Source of the DNA: Bacteroidota bacterium
GTDB taxonomy: Bacteria > Bacteroidota > Bacteroidia > B-17B0 > Aurantibacillaceae
Reading direction: 5' to 3'
Assembly (NCBI GenBank): GCA_018267655.1
Contig: JAFDYB010000041.1
Coordinates: forward strand, 1 to 64,000
DNA: 64,000 nucleotides
Positions within the stretch are counted from its first letter, which is position 1; each line of letters starts with the position of its first letter. A program made the position numbers and the translations under genes. The notes under the pieces were generated by a model. It was given only the letters and a program-made list of their open reading frames with translations. It was not told the origin of the DNA and searched no databases. This document shows positions 28,901 to 38,235 of the stretch, piece by piece.

Positions 28901-31900
28901 TATAACCGGAGGCGACCACGTGTAATTGTACGCAGGAGTTCCTCCACTCGCTAAAACTGTTATTGAACCATTACTTGAACCACATGTAGATGGCCCTACC
29001 GAACTGTTTACGTTTAGCAAAGCAGGATTAGTTAAAGCAAACGTTTGAGTAATTTGGCAGTTTTTGCTATCAGTTAAAATTACAGTGTAAGTGCCTGCAC
29101 ATAATGCTGTGTTTGTCGCCGAACTTGAGCCACTAGGCAACCAAGTATAAGTAACAGCACCTTGGTTATTTACAGGTGCAGAAACTGCAATACCATTACA
29201 AGCCCCATTACATAACGGATTTGACATGCTAACATTTGCAAGCATTAACGGTGGATTATTAAGTATAGTTGTCGCATAGGCCTTACAACCATTTGCATCA
29301 GTGGCGGTTAGTGTATAATTTCCAAAACACAAACTGTTTGGACTTGCACCAACTCCCACCGGAGCCCAAACATACGTTACTGTTCCTTGCGCCCCTGTTA
29401 AAGTACTTGTTATAGCCCCATCACAAAGTCCATTACAAGAAGGATTAGATGGTGTTAATGCGGCAGAAAAAACTGAGGGCGACGTTAAAGTAAATCCCTG
29501 CGAAACACTGCAGCCATTAGCATCGGTAGCTACAACTGTATAATTTCCGGAACATAAATTATTAACCATTGATGTTGTTGCCCCACTTCCACTCCATGAA
29601 TAAGAATAGCCTGGGGTTCCACCACTTATTGAATATTGTGCAACAGCGTTGCAAGAACCGTTACACGTCGCATTAGTTTTTGTAAGAACTGCCGTTAATG
29701 ATGTTGGTTGAGTTATGTTAACAATTGTTTGTGTGGTACATAAATTACCATCTTTTACAATTACAGTATAACTATTAGGACAAAGATTATTTACAGCAGG
29801 CGTTGCAGAACCTGTAAAAGCACCTATAGGTAACCATGTATAACTCAGTGGCGCTGTACCGCCTACTGCATTGGCTGTGATTGAGCCGTTACACAAACTA
29901 TTACAAAGCACGTTTGATAAGGTTGTTGTTATAGAAATCGTTGTTGGTTGAGTTAACACAAAAGTATGTGAAACCGTACAAGACTTTGTGTCACTTACAT
30001 TTACTGTATAATTTCCGGCGCATAATGATGTTACAGTTCCTGTTCCTTGTCCTGAAGTTATTGATCCGCTAGGCAACCAAGAATATGTGTATGCAGGTGT
30101 ACCTCCACTTGTATTTAATGTAATTGAACCATTGCAAATCGAATTACATGATAAGTTACTTATGATAGACGAAACACTAACAGAACTTGCTTGTGTAACC
30201 GTGATATTTGATGAAGTAATACAACCTAAAGCATCTGTTGAAGAAAGATTATACGTTCCGGCATTTATTCCCGATGCGGTTGATATATTTCCAACACTAG
30301 TAAAGGGCACAACAGGAGACCATGTAAATGTAAAAGGGCCAGTTCCTGTTGCTGTACCTGAAGCAACCCCGGTGTTAGCGCCAAAGCATGTAATTGATGT
30401 TGAATTTAATGTTAATGTTGGACCTAATGGATTGGTTAAAAAAGAAGTTAAAGTAGTTGTACAGCCGGCACCATCTTTAATTATTACAGAATATGAGCCT
30501 GCTCCTAAATTTGTATAGCAATTTGTTAATCCCCCTGTACCTCCTGAGGGAGACCATGAGTAGGCATAAGCAGGGCCTAGGCCTCCTGAAGCCGTTGCAC
30601 AAATACTTCCATTATTAACAGTACACGAACTTGGATTTGTTGCATTAAAAATTGCTGTAATAGAAGTGGGTTGAGTAATTGAAACAACACTACTTGTACT
30701 GCAACCATTTCCATCTTTAACATTTACAGTATATGAACCTGCGCATAAAGCGCTTACCGACTGTGTAGTACTGCCCATAGGACTCCATGAATATGTTAAT
30801 CCACCTGATCCACCACCTGCAGTTGCTAAAGCCGCTCCATTGCATAAACTAAAACAAGTTACATTAGTTTGAGTAGTAGTAACTGTTAAAGCCGGCGGAC
30901 TTGTAAAGATAATCGTAGCCTTATCACTACAGCCTAAAGCGTCAGTAGCTGTTACAGTGTATTGGCCTATGCACAATCCTGTAGCAGTGGCAGATGTAAT
31001 AGCAGGCGGTCCGGTTACAGCCCAATTATATGAATAAGGTAAAGTTCCTCCTAAAGCAGTAGCAACGGCCGACCCTGTGCAAGCACCAAAACACAATATC
31101 CCTCCTCCACCGGCAACTACTGTAACACTTACTGTTTTTGCAATATTAAACGTAACAGTTGTTGAGCATGAATTTGCATCTGTAACAGTAGCTGTATAAG
31201 AACCAATGCAAAGACTTGTTGCTACAGAAGAAGTACTTACCGTTGTACCAAGTGAATTAGTTACAATTACAGAATAACCGGGTGTGCCATTTGAAGGTGT
31301 TATAATAACAGATCCCGTACATGCGTTACAACTATTTTGAAGCCCTGAAATAGCTGCAGATAAAGCAGTGGGTTGTATAATTGTAAAAACTTTTGATTGT
31401 GTGCAACCATTGGCATCTGTTACGCTTGAAATATAGCTACCCGCACAAAGCCCCGTTACAATACCGGTTGTGTTAGTAGTTATAGGGGCTGTGTTAAATT
31501 GATACACATAAACAGGACTTCCTCCTGTAGCAACAACTGTTGCTCCACCATTACACAAACCTGCACAAGTAACAGAACTGCTATTTACAAGTGACAAAGT
31601 AACTGCCGGTGGTGAAACTATTGATGTAGTAAACGTTCTGTTACAACCATTTGCATCTGTTATAATTAAGGAATAAGTCCCCGCACATAAATTAATATTT
31701 GGATTTCCGGTAAAACCATTTGACCAGTTTAATGTATAGCCCGGAACGCCACCCGACACGCCTGCATTAGCAATGGCATTACAAGAACCAAAACATGTTG
31801 GGCCAACTGTATTTATTGTAGATGTTATTTGGGTAGGCTGATTTAATGTTACAATAGAATTAGTTATACAACCATTTGCATCTTGAGCGTAAAACGTATA

Positions 31901-34492
31901 GGTTCCGGCTGCTTGCCCGCTTAATACGCCTCCGCTAACGGTGCCTGAAGATGTGCCCCAATATAACGTATAGCTTGGGGTGCCACCAGATACACTTCCG
32001 GCTAAATTACCATTACTTAATCCAAAGCAAGTTATTGATGTAGAACTTACTGAAACTAATAATGGATTTGGTGCTATTACCTGCGTTGTTTTTGTTTTAA
32101 TACACCCTGCCGCATCAGAAACGAAAATAGTGTATATACCAGCGCATAAAGATGTATAAGGAGGAGCCGCAGTTATAGTTGAGGGGGCGGGTGTTATTAA
32201 AGTATAACTATAAGGGGCCAAACCACCTGATGCAGAAACGTTAATTGAGCCATTACAAGCAATTGCGCAAGTTACCGACGAAGTGGTAGGGGTAATAGTA
32301 ATTGAAGTTGGCTGAGTTATTGTAACAACAGTTTGCACCGGGCAACTCGATGCATCTTTTACCGAAACAGTATATGAACCCTGGCATAAACCTCCTATGG
32401 TAGAAGAGCTCCCTGCTGCAGGTGACCATGAAAATGTGTAAGGCGCTCCATTGCCTCCTGATATATTAACTGTTGCTGCCCCATTACAAGCTCCAAAACA
32501 TTGTACGCTAGTTGATTGTGCACTAATTGTAAAAGTCGGCGGTTGAGTAATTGTAACTATACTTTGTGTAGTACAGCCCGTTGCATCTTTAGCAAAAACA
32601 GTATATGTACCAGCGCACTGATTATTTATAAATGCTGTTGTTGCTATTGTGCTTGGCCCTGGTGCCACCCACGTAAATGAAATTATCCCCGTACCACCTG
32701 AGGCCGTTACAGAAGCAGCACCCGTACATGAGCCTGAACAAACAACATTTGTTATAGTTGGGGTTATTGTAATAGAACTAGGTTGTGTGATATTAAATGT
32801 AGCTGTTTTGGTACAAGAGTTAGCGTCTTTTATCGTTACAATCTGACTACCCGAACATACTGAAGTTATGCTGTTTGAATTTCCGGGTGAAGGCGACCAT
32901 GTATATGTGTATGCAGGTGTACCACCTGTAACCTGAACCGAGGCAGAACCATTGCACAAGCCAAAACACGTAACGTTTGTTTGCGTTGCAGTTACAGTTA
33001 TGGCAGGGGGCTGAGTAATTGTAACCGAAGTGTTTGTGTTACACCCCTTTGAATCGGTTAATGTAGCTGTATAAACTCCCGGACATAACGAGGCTATTGA
33101 TACTGAAGTAGCCGGAGATATATTATTACTATTGGTGCCGGTACTAAAATTAATTGTATAGTTAGGTGTTCCGCCAGAAGGAGTAATAGAAAAAGTACCG
33201 TCGCAAGCGCCATTACAAGAAACGGACGTTGAAAGTGCTGAAATAACTATACTTGGGGTAGGCGCAATAAAACTAGAAAAAGTAAACTTGCAGCCATTAT
33301 CATTAGTTACCGTGTAAGAAATAGGGCCACTACAAAGTGAAGTGAAGGTTTTAGCTGAAAATGCTCCTGTAGTTAACGAGGAAGATAAGGGAGATGCATA
33401 AATGGTGTAATTTGGAGTTCCTCCTCCATTTACACTTACACGCTGCTTGGCATCACAAACACCAAAGCAAGACGCAACTGTGGTTGAAATTACATTTAAG
33501 TTTATAGCTGTGGGGTTAACAGGTAAATTTTGCCCCATAAGAATCGCAACCGGGCTACCTGTAACTGTGTAAGTATTATCTATCAAAGCGAAATCTACCG
33601 AGTTATTACCACAACCTGTTACGGTATAAGTTAAAACGGTTGGTCCGCTTACAGCCAGTGATGAAAAGGGAAAGCAAGCATCTATGCAATTAGCTTGTAA
33701 TGTATAAGGTCCACTGCTGCAACCCGGCGTAATAGTAATTGATATAATACCCTGTTGGCCAGCACATGAAGGCGAAGTTACACCGTAAAGTATTGAACAT
33801 GCAGAAGCAGTTGAATTATATTGATTTAATCTAGCGTTATTATCACCAAAAAACTTCAATTCAGAAGAATTCATAGCGCTTTTTAGTTTATTTGTTTTTA
33901 CCAAATGAGGATAATTTACAAAATGGGTTTTATTGGGAGTAATATGAAAAGATTTACACTCAATAGAAGAATTTACAAAGCTAAAATTGCCTTCATTAAA
34001 ATAAATAGAATAACCGGTATCTACGCCTAAAGAGCTAATTGACCATGAGCCTGACTCAAAAACTAAATTTCCGTTTAGCTTAAGATTTCGTACCTCAACA
34101 TAGCTATTATTTAAAGGAGTTAATGTGTTTTTAAAAAGGTAATCTATTCTTCCGGTTAATTTAGTATTAGGACTTAAAAAAAATGTTTCTTCAACTTCAA
34201 GAGAGGCATTGGTTAAACCATTTAAAACAGTTTTTTTGTTTTCACCATAGGCATAAAACGACTTACAAACATTTTTACCGGTTAAATTGATAGTGGCATC
34301 GGCACCAGAGTTTTCGTCAATAATTAAAACGCTTTGTTTAGAAGGAATAACCCCTGCTTGGTTACCACCACTACTAGTACTCCAATGCTTTGCATCGTTG
34401 AAATTACCTCTGCCGCCAATCCAGTATAACGTTTGTGCTCCAGAAATAGAAATGAGTAAACTAAAAATAAAATAAAAAGTAAACTTTCTCAC
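25961..34492 (-). CDS. Giant SprB-repeat gliding/adhesion protein with CHU_C (T9SS type B) domain
   Basis: 2,843 residues. The start is GTG at 34492, followed by a signal peptide (MRKFTFYFIFSLLISISGAQ). Residues about 20-230: a domain opening TLYWIGGRGNFNDAKHWST, seen at the N-terminus of many Bacteroidota adhesins. Residues about 330-2590: roughly 29 SprB-type repeats of about 78 residues, each with a Cys pair (as in VTCFGLCNGS), GG(T/V)P.Y.Y.W, and LC.G.Y.V...D..GC. Then Ig-like units (about 2590-2755) and a CHU_C domain from about 2756 (IPNGFSPNGDGKNDYW). By analogy with SprB it should be a filamentous surface adhesin moved by the gliding machinery or used for attachment. Its stop overlaps the PorP/SprF gene. 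Confidence 0.88.
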   Translation of the reverse strand: MRKFTFYFIFSLLISISGAQTLYWIGGRGNFNDAKHWSTSSGGNQAGVIPSKQSVLIIDENSGADATINLTGKNVCKSFYAYGENKKTVLNGLTNASLEVEETFFLSPNTKLTGRIDYLFKNTLTPLNNSYVEVRNLKLNGNLVFESGSWSISSLGVDTGYSIYFNEGNFSFVNSSIECKSFHITPNKTHFVNYPHLVKTNKLKSAMNSSELKFFGDNNARLNQYNSTASACSILYGVTSPSCAGQQGIISITITPGCSSGPYTLQANCIDACFPFSSLAVSGPTVLTYTVTGCGNNSVDFALIDNTYTVTGSPVAILMGQNLPVNPTAINLNVISTTVASCFGVCDAKQRVSVNGGGTPNYTIYASPLSSSLTTGAFSAKTFTSLCSGPISYTVTNDNGCKFTFSSFIAPTPSIVISALSTSVSCNGACDGTFSITPSGGTPNYTINFSTGTNSNNISPATSVSIASLCPGVYTATLTDSKGCNTNTSVTITQPPAITVTATQTNVTCFGLCNGSASVQVTGGTPAYTYTWSPSPGNSNSITSVCSGSQIVTIKDANSCTKTATFNITQPSSITITPTITNVVCSGSCTGAASVTASGGTGIISFTWVAPGPSTIATTAFINNQCAGTYTVFAKDATGCTTQSIVTITQPPTFTISAQSTSVQCFGACNGAATVNISGGNGAPYTFSWSPAAGSSSTIGGLCQGSYTVSVKDASSCPVQTVVTITQPTSITITPTTSSVTCAIACNGSINVSASGGLAPYSYTLITPAPSTITAAPPYTSLCAGIYTIFVSDAAGCIKTKTTQVIAPNPLLVSVSSTSITCFGLSNGNLAGSVSGGTPSYTLYWGTSSGTVSGGVLSGQAAGTYTFYAQDANGCITNSIVTLNQPTQITSTINTVGPTCFGSCNAIANAGVSGGVPGYTLNWSNGFTGNPNINLCAGTYSLIITDANGCNRTFTTSIVSPPAVTLSLVNSSSVTCAGLCNGGATVVATGGSPVYVYQFNTAPITTNTTGIVTGLCAGSYISSVTDANGCTQSKVFTIIQPTALSAAISGLQNSCNACTGSVIITPSNGTPGYSVIVTNSLGTTVSTSSVATSLCIGSYTATVTDANSCSTTVTFNIAKTVSVTVVAGGGGILCFGACTGSAVATALGGTLPYSYNWAVTGPPAITSATATGLCIGQYTVTATDALGCSDKATIIFTSPPALTVTTTQTNVTCFSLCNGAALATAGGGSGGLTYSWSPMGSTTQSVSALCAGSYTVNVKDGNGCSTSSVVSITQPTSITAIFNATNPSSCTVNNGSICATASGGLGPAYAYSWSPSGGTGGLTNCYTNLGAGSYSVIIKDGAGCTTTLTSFLTNPLGPTLTLNSTSITCFGANTGVASGTATGTGPFTFTWSPVVPFTSVGNISTASGINAGTYNLSSTDALGCITSSNITVTQASSVSVSSIISNLSCNSICNGSITLNTSGGTPAYTYSWLPSGSITSGQGTGTVTSLCAGNYTVNVSDTKSCTVSHTFVLTQPTTISITTTLSNVLCNSLCNGSITANAVGGTAPLSYTWLPIGAFTGSATPAVNNLCPNSYTVIVKDGNLCTTQTIVNITQPTSLTAVLTKTNATCNGSCNAVAQYSISGGTPGYSYSWSGSGATTSMVNNLCSGNYTVVATDANGCSVSQGFTLTSPSVFSAALTPSNPSCNGLCDGAITSTLTGAQGTVTYVWAPVGVGASPNSLCFGNYTLTATDANGCKAYATTILNNPPLMLANVSMSNPLCNGACNGIAVSAPVNNQGAVTYTWLPSGSSSATNTALCAGTYTVILTDSKNCQITQTFALTNPALLNVNSSVGPSTCGSSNGSITVLASGGTPAYNYTWSPPVISTSSVVTSLPAGIYTVSVTDANGCTNTVSIPLSNANGPSSAPIITTSVSCNGQCTGAASVNVSGIVGGTPGYTVSWVSPPAPSASNPLTGLCAGSYTAQVIDVNSCKLFVGTTIAQPSAISMLANVSPPTCIGVCNGSIALSVSGGVPSYNYTWAPAALNSPTFTSACVGVYTVNISDANACSITKTINLPGVLNINATIAQTNNVCYSNCNAVANITAAGGGTPPYNFNWNNGTVSPLNTGLCSGIYSVTATDAIGCNNTFSVSITSAPQLTVASIVTQPSCGLCNGASTVSSTGGTAPYTYTWSTGSSSAAINNLCAGLYQVSVTDAAGCNQMQSVVVNNSSGFTGEIFSQTPLPCTGVCAAGLTVSPIGGNWPYTYNWIGATSTNSMVNGLCAGVYFVVMTDANGCVRTASTTISPASTLSISTTVISPTCGANNGSASVIATGGIAPYTYSWIPSGATTPTIGGLGAGTYSVIVSSTGGTCPKMQVINLSNPTGPSITYTQTNINCYNLCTGSIVVIGTSTSSPITYNWSNGSTASSVSSLCQGPLTVSVSAAGCITTQTFNITQNSDINVGVSNVIQPKCFNVCNGSVTIVGVGGSLPYTYSWSPSGANTNTLSSLCSGTYIATVMDNLGCAKTDTVVLFNPTKIVLTNTLNNSSCTTVSDGSIAISVSGGLPAYTYTWVSAPSFTSNTQNLNNIHSGTYSLSIQDNNGCVKDTILKIAPTITIIANAGNDTAVCMKNSVVLSGTNSIGAVNYNWYVVPSLSTSIANTPTLGIPASTGTSTYVLQAISSASNCMAFDTVVVSTYSVPQINIGPSYTIPAFSSTVIGGSPTAPTAVSFTWSPTSTLINFNTTNPTATNTITTTYTLMVVDAHGCYNSDTVVVSIYPQLVIPNGFSPNGDGKNDYWQLDYIYQFPNNTVEVYNRWGEQLFYSKGYNVPFDGKYQGQDLPVGTYYYIINLNHPAYPKPFTGPLTIFR
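26730..33500 (-). repeat. Array of about 29 SprB-type protein repeats
   Basis: Units of roughly 230-240 bases, visible on the plus strand as recurring reverse-complement forms of the Cys-x-x-x-Cys-Asn-Gly and Asp-Ala-Asn-Gly-Cys codons. The DNA copies are diverged. Repeat-to-repeat recombination could change array length without a frameshift. Confidence 0.8.
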
Positions 34493-34523
34493 CCAAATAA
34501 ATTATATTTAACATTAATTACGA

Positions 34524-34549
34524 ACAAAGTTTGTAATTGGTTACCAATT
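34524..34549. promoter_or_regulatory. Two adjacent palindromes between divergent genes
   Basis: ACAAA-G-TTTGT at 34524-34534 is followed directly by AATTGGT-T-ACCAATT at 34535-34549. Both have perfect arms around a single central base. They sit between the start of the SprB-repeat adhesin (34492) and that of the NUDIX gene (34599), where an operator would act on either. The regulator is unknown. Confidence 0.45.
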
Positions 34550-34598
34550 TAACAATTTATTTTGAATTAGATATTCAGAAGTTTAGAATTTAGATAAT

Positions 34599-35162
34599 AT
34601 GACAAATAATGTAGCTGATAATCCCTGGAAAACTTTAAAATCAAGCTTAGAATACGAAACACCTTGGATTAGTGTAACGCATCATAATGTAGTAACACCT
34701 GCCAATAAGGAAGGTATTTACGGCACAGTTCACTTTAAAAATTTAGCTATTGGTATCTTACCTTTAGATGAAGCCTTTAACACTTGGATTGTTGGGCAAT
34801 GGCGCTATCCATTAAATAAATACAGTTGGGAAATAATTGAGGGCGGCGGATCTTTAAACGTTGACCCTATAGAATCGGCTAAACGCGAACTAAAAGAAGA
34901 GGCCGGTATAATAGCCAATAGGTACACCTTGCTTTGCAATATGCATACTAGCAACTCTGCAACAGATGAATATTGTTATATTTATTTAGCCCAAGAACTA
35001 ACCTTTACTACAGCTGAACCAGAAGAAACAGAAGCCTTAACGTTAAAAAAAGTGCCGTTTAACGAGGTATATAACATGGTTGTTAGGGGAGAAATTACCG
35101 ACTCTTTAAGCATTGCCGCAATTTTTCGCGTTAAGCTACTAATGCTTGAAGGTAAATTATAG
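34599..35162 (+). CDS. NUDIX hydrolase, ADP-ribose pyrophosphatase-like
   Basis: 187 residues. The Nudix box lies at about 82-104: G82, then R96-E97-L-x-E100-E101-x-G103, which holds the metal-binding glutamates. The Glu normally seven residues before the x-R-E-x-x-E-E part is Val (V88), an unusual change. YSWEIIEGGGSLN and the preceding WIVGQWRYPLNKY match the ADP-ribose/sugar-nucleotide pyrophosphatase branch, whose substrates are ADP-ribose or other nucleoside diphosphate sugars. Normal length. It lies 60 bases upstream of the sugar-phosphate isomerase gene on the same strand and may be co-expressed with it. Confidence 0.85.
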   Translation: MTNNVADNPWKTLKSSLEYETPWISVTHHNVVTPANKEGIYGTVHFKNLAIGILPLDEAFNTWIVGQWRYPLNKYSWEIIEGGGSLNVDPIESAKRELKEEAGIIANRYTLLCNMHTSNSATDEYCYIYLAQELTFTTAEPEETEALTLKKVPFNEVYNMVVRGEITDSLSIAAIFRVKLLMLEGKL

Positions 35163-35222
35163 TTATAGTATTTTATCAATTTAAAATAAATCAAAAAATA
35201 TCACGTTATTTGCAATGAAATT

Positions 35223-36206
35223 ATGAAAGAACTTATTCAAAATTTTAATTCTCAGCTAAAAGAAGCTTTTATTATTGCTGAAAAATCAACTATTTCAACT
35301 ACATCGGTTGGTATTAAAAATATTGTTGTTACAGGCTTAGGTGGTTCAGGCATAGGTGGCACCATTGTGAGCGAATTAATTACCGATTTTTGTCATGTAC
35401 CAATCATTATTAATAAAGATTATTTTTTGCCCGCATTTGTAAACGAATCTACTTTACTAATTGTATCAAGTTACTCTGGCAATACTGAAGAAACAATTAG
35501 TGCAATGCAGCAGGGGTTAAGTAAAAAAGCCCAAATAGTATGCATTACTAGTGGTGGAAAAATTTCGGAGCTTGCTAAACAGCATTTAACCGAGTTTGTT
35601 GAAATTCCCGGTGGAATGCCTCCCCGCTCATGTTTAGGATACTCACTCGTTCAACTCATAAACGTTTTATGTAGAAAAGGTTTTGCAAAGCAATTACTAT
35701 TTCAAAATATTATAGAGGCCGTTGCCCTGCTTGAAAACAAAAATTCTGAAATAAAAACTGAAGCTAAAAAAATTGCAGAAAAACTTAATAATAAAATTGC
35801 CGTTATTTATTCGTTTGGCACTTGCGAATCAGTTACTGTTAGATTTAGACAACAAATTAATGAAAACAGTAAACAGTTATGCTGGCATCACTCATTTCCT
35901 GAAATGAACCACAATGAATTAGTGGGCTGGACAAGTAAAAATGATAATTTAGTTGTTATTTCTTTTCACACTTCATTTGATTACGATCGCACAAAAAAAA
36001 GATACGAAGTATGCAAACCTATTTTTCAAAAACATTGTTCAGATGTTATTGAAATTAATGCCCAAGGAAACACAAAACTTGAGCAATTTTTATACTTAAT
36101 AAACATTGGCGACTGGATCAGTTATTATATTGCCGACATTAAAAATATTGACCCTGTTGAGGTAAAAATAATCGACTATCTTAAATCTGAACTATCTAAG
36201 TTTTAA
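35223..36206 (+). CDS. Bifunctional phosphoglucose/phosphomannose isomerase
   Basis: 327 residues. It interconverts glucose-6-phosphate or mannose-6-phosphate with fructose-6-phosphate. N-terminal SIS domain with GLGGSGIGG (about 39-47) and the phosphate-binding SSYSGNTEET; the C-terminal domain has HSFPEMNHNELVGW, typical of the bacterial/archaeal PGI/PMI family (bact-PGI_C). Length agrees with that family (about 300-340) and is much shorter than classical PGI. It may supply glycolysis or mannose-derived sugar nucleotides. It ends 22 bases from the convergent feoB stop. Confidence 0.87.
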   Translation: MKELIQNFNSQLKEAFIIAEKSTISTTSVGIKNIVVTGLGGSGIGGTIVSELITDFCHVPIIINKDYFLPAFVNESTLLIVSSYSGNTEETISAMQQGLSKKAQIVCITSGGKISELAKQHLTEFVEIPGGMPPRSCLGYSLVQLINVLCRKGFAKQLLFQNIIEAVALLENKNSEIKTEAKKIAEKLNNKIAVIYSFGTCESVTVRFRQQINENSKQLCWHHSFPEMNHNELVGWTSKNDNLVVISFHTSFDYDRTKKRYEVCKPIFQKHCSDVIEINAQGNTKLEQFLYLINIGDWISYYIADIKNIDPVEVKIIDYLKSELSKF

Positions 36207-36228
36207 CTGTACTAAAAATTTATTAGAT

Positions 36229-38229
36229 TTAAATATTAAATGCAATAAAGGAACTTAAATAAGCCAACGCAAACATATAAACAAATTGCATTATTGTAAT
36301 AAATGTACTTTTAGTTTCGCGCTTTGTAGTTGCGATGGTACTCATACATTGCAATGCAAATACGTAAAACAACAACAAACTTAAACAGAGTTTAAAGGTG
36401 TACATTGGTTTACCATCTTGGGTTTGTTCCAACATTAATTTTTCTTTAATACTCATAACATTTTCGCTATCTCTGCTTTCATATATGGTAGCCATAGTTC
36501 CCACAAATACCTCTCTTGCAGCAAATGAGGTTATAATAGCGATACCTATTTTCCAATCGAAACCCAATGGCTTTATTACCGGTTCAATTACATGCCCCAA
36601 AGTGCCTATATAACTAGTTTCTAGCTCAAGGTTATTAAAATGATTAGAAACCGAATCGTTTAACGGCTGCTGCTTTTCAAATAAAGCTCTTTGTTCTTTA
36701 ACTTTATTAAACTCTCTTCCACCGTAATTACTGAGTATCCATAAAATAATTGAAATTGATACAATTATTTTCCCTGCATCAAACACAAATATTTTTACTT
36801 TATTTATTACGGTTAAAAAAATATTTCGCACATGCGGCAATCTATAAGTTGGCAGCTCCATAATAAAAAACGAATTTTCTTTATTTTTTATTACTTTTTT
36901 TAAAATCCACGCGGTTATTAATGTCATTGCAAAACCAAGTGCGTACATCAGCATAAGCATTACCCCCTGTAAATTAAATAAAAATACTTTAGACGTATTT
37001 TTAATCATTAACGAAATTAACAGCGTATAAACGGGTAAGCGTGCAGAGCAAGAGATTAGAGGGAGAATAAAAATAGTTATTATCCGTTCCTTATAATTAC
37101 TGATAGTTCTCGTTGCCATTATAGAAGGAACTGCACAGGCCGTACCACTTATAAGCGGTATAACTGATTTTCCATTTAATCCAAAGCGCTTCATAAGCTT
37201 GTCTAAAATAAAACTTGCACGCGCCATATAGCCACTATCTTCAAGTATTGTAATGAATAAAAACAGTAGTGCTATTTGTGGAATAAATATTACTACGCCG
37301 CTTATGCCGGAAATAACCCCATTTATAAGCAGTTCGCTTATTTTATTACTTGGCAAGTTATTTTTCAAAAACTCTTTTAGGTACATAAATCCATCTTCAA
37401 TCCATTGCATAGGAAATTGGGCTATGTAAAAGATAGATTGAAACATTAAAAAAAGTATAATTAATAATATTACATAACCAAAAATTTTATGAGTAATAAT
37501 TTTGTCGATATTTTGACTAAGTTGCTTAAGTTTTAAATCAACCGGGCTAATTATATGTTTAGCGGTGAGATAGTTTATGGCGCTGTAACGATATGTTTTA
37601 TCACTTACTTCCAGCTTATTATTACTTTCTTTTTTGGGTTGACTTAAAAAATTGGTGTAGTTTGCAAATCCTTTTTTATTTAACTCATTTATATCATAAA
37701 ACGAAGCCTTTGACACTTGAGCCTCTGTAATTGCTTTTTTTAGATTTTCGATACCTTCGCCATTTCTTGAATTAACGGCAACTAAACTAAGGCCTAACAT
37801 TTCGCTTAGTGCATTAATATTTATTTTAATGTTTTGTTTTTCTACCTCATCAAAAAAATTTAATGCAATTACTGTTTTTAATTTTAAGTCAATTACTTGA
37901 GTTGCTAAAAGCAAATTGCGTTTAAGATTAGTGGCATCACAAACCACAACTACAACCGACTCTTGACCATGCTCCATTAAGTAATTAAAACTCACATCTT
38001 CGTCTAGCGATTTTGGAAAAAGGCTATACGTTCCGGGCAAGTCGGTAATACTTAATTTATGATTTATGCCTTTACTGTTATAGCTGCTGATGCCGGTATA
38101 TTTATCAACTGTAACGCCGGCGTAATTACCTGTTTTTTGGTGTAAGCCGGTTAAAGCATTAAATAAAGTGGTTTTGCCTGCATTGGGATTACCAATTAAT
38201 AAAACATTGGTATGCGCGTCTTTACTCAA
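36229..38229 (-). CDS. feoB: Ferrous iron transporter B (GTPase-permease)
   Basis: 666 residues. It imports Fe2+ across the inner membrane. N-terminal G domain: G1 GNPNAGKT (13-20), G2 region GNYAGVTVDKYTG, G3 D63-L-P-G66, and a G4-like N124-F-F-D127. A helical spacer follows, then a membrane part with about eight or more segments including the gate sequence GTACAVPSIMATRTI and a second gate near ITSFAAREVFVGTM. Length is normal for a FeoB without a fused FeoA or FeoC. The start is 6 bases after the feoA stop, so the two form an operon. A divergent ECF sigma-factor operon begins on the other side of a palindrome. Confidence 0.95.
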   Translation of the reverse strand: MSKDAHTNVLLIGNPNAGKTTLFNALTGLHQKTGNYAGVTVDKYTGISSYNSKGINHKLSITDLPGTYSLFPKSLDEDVSFNYLMEHGQESVVVVVCDATNLKRNLLLATQVIDLKLKTVIALNFFDEVEKQNIKININALSEMLGLSLVAVNSRNGEGIENLKKAITEAQVSKASFYDINELNKKGFANYTNFLSQPKKESNNKLEVSDKTYRYSAINYLTAKHIISPVDLKLKQLSQNIDKIITHKIFGYVILLIILFLMFQSIFYIAQFPMQWIEDGFMYLKEFLKNNLPSNKISELLINGVISGISGVVIFIPQIALLFLFITILEDSGYMARASFILDKLMKRFGLNGKSVIPLISGTACAVPSIMATRTISNYKERIITIFILPLISCSARLPVYTLLISLMIKNTSKVFLFNLQGVMLMLMYALGFAMTLITAWILKKVIKNKENSFFIMELPTYRLPHVRNIFLTVINKVKIFVFDAGKIIVSISIILWILSNYGGREFNKVKEQRALFEKQQPLNDSVSNHFNNLELETSYIGTLGHVIEPVIKPLGFDWKIGIAIITSFAAREVFVGTMATIYESRDSENVMSIKEKLMLEQTQDGKPMYTFKLCLSLLLFYVFALQCMSTIATTKRETKSTFITIMQFVYMFALAYLSSFIAFNI

Positions 38230-38235
38230 ATGTTA

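Noticed and set aside
25961..34492. Regularly spaced repeats as a possible CRISPR array
   Set aside because: The repeats are protein-coding, about 235 bases apart, in one continuous frame and diverged at DNA level. No short identical repeats with unique spacers are present.
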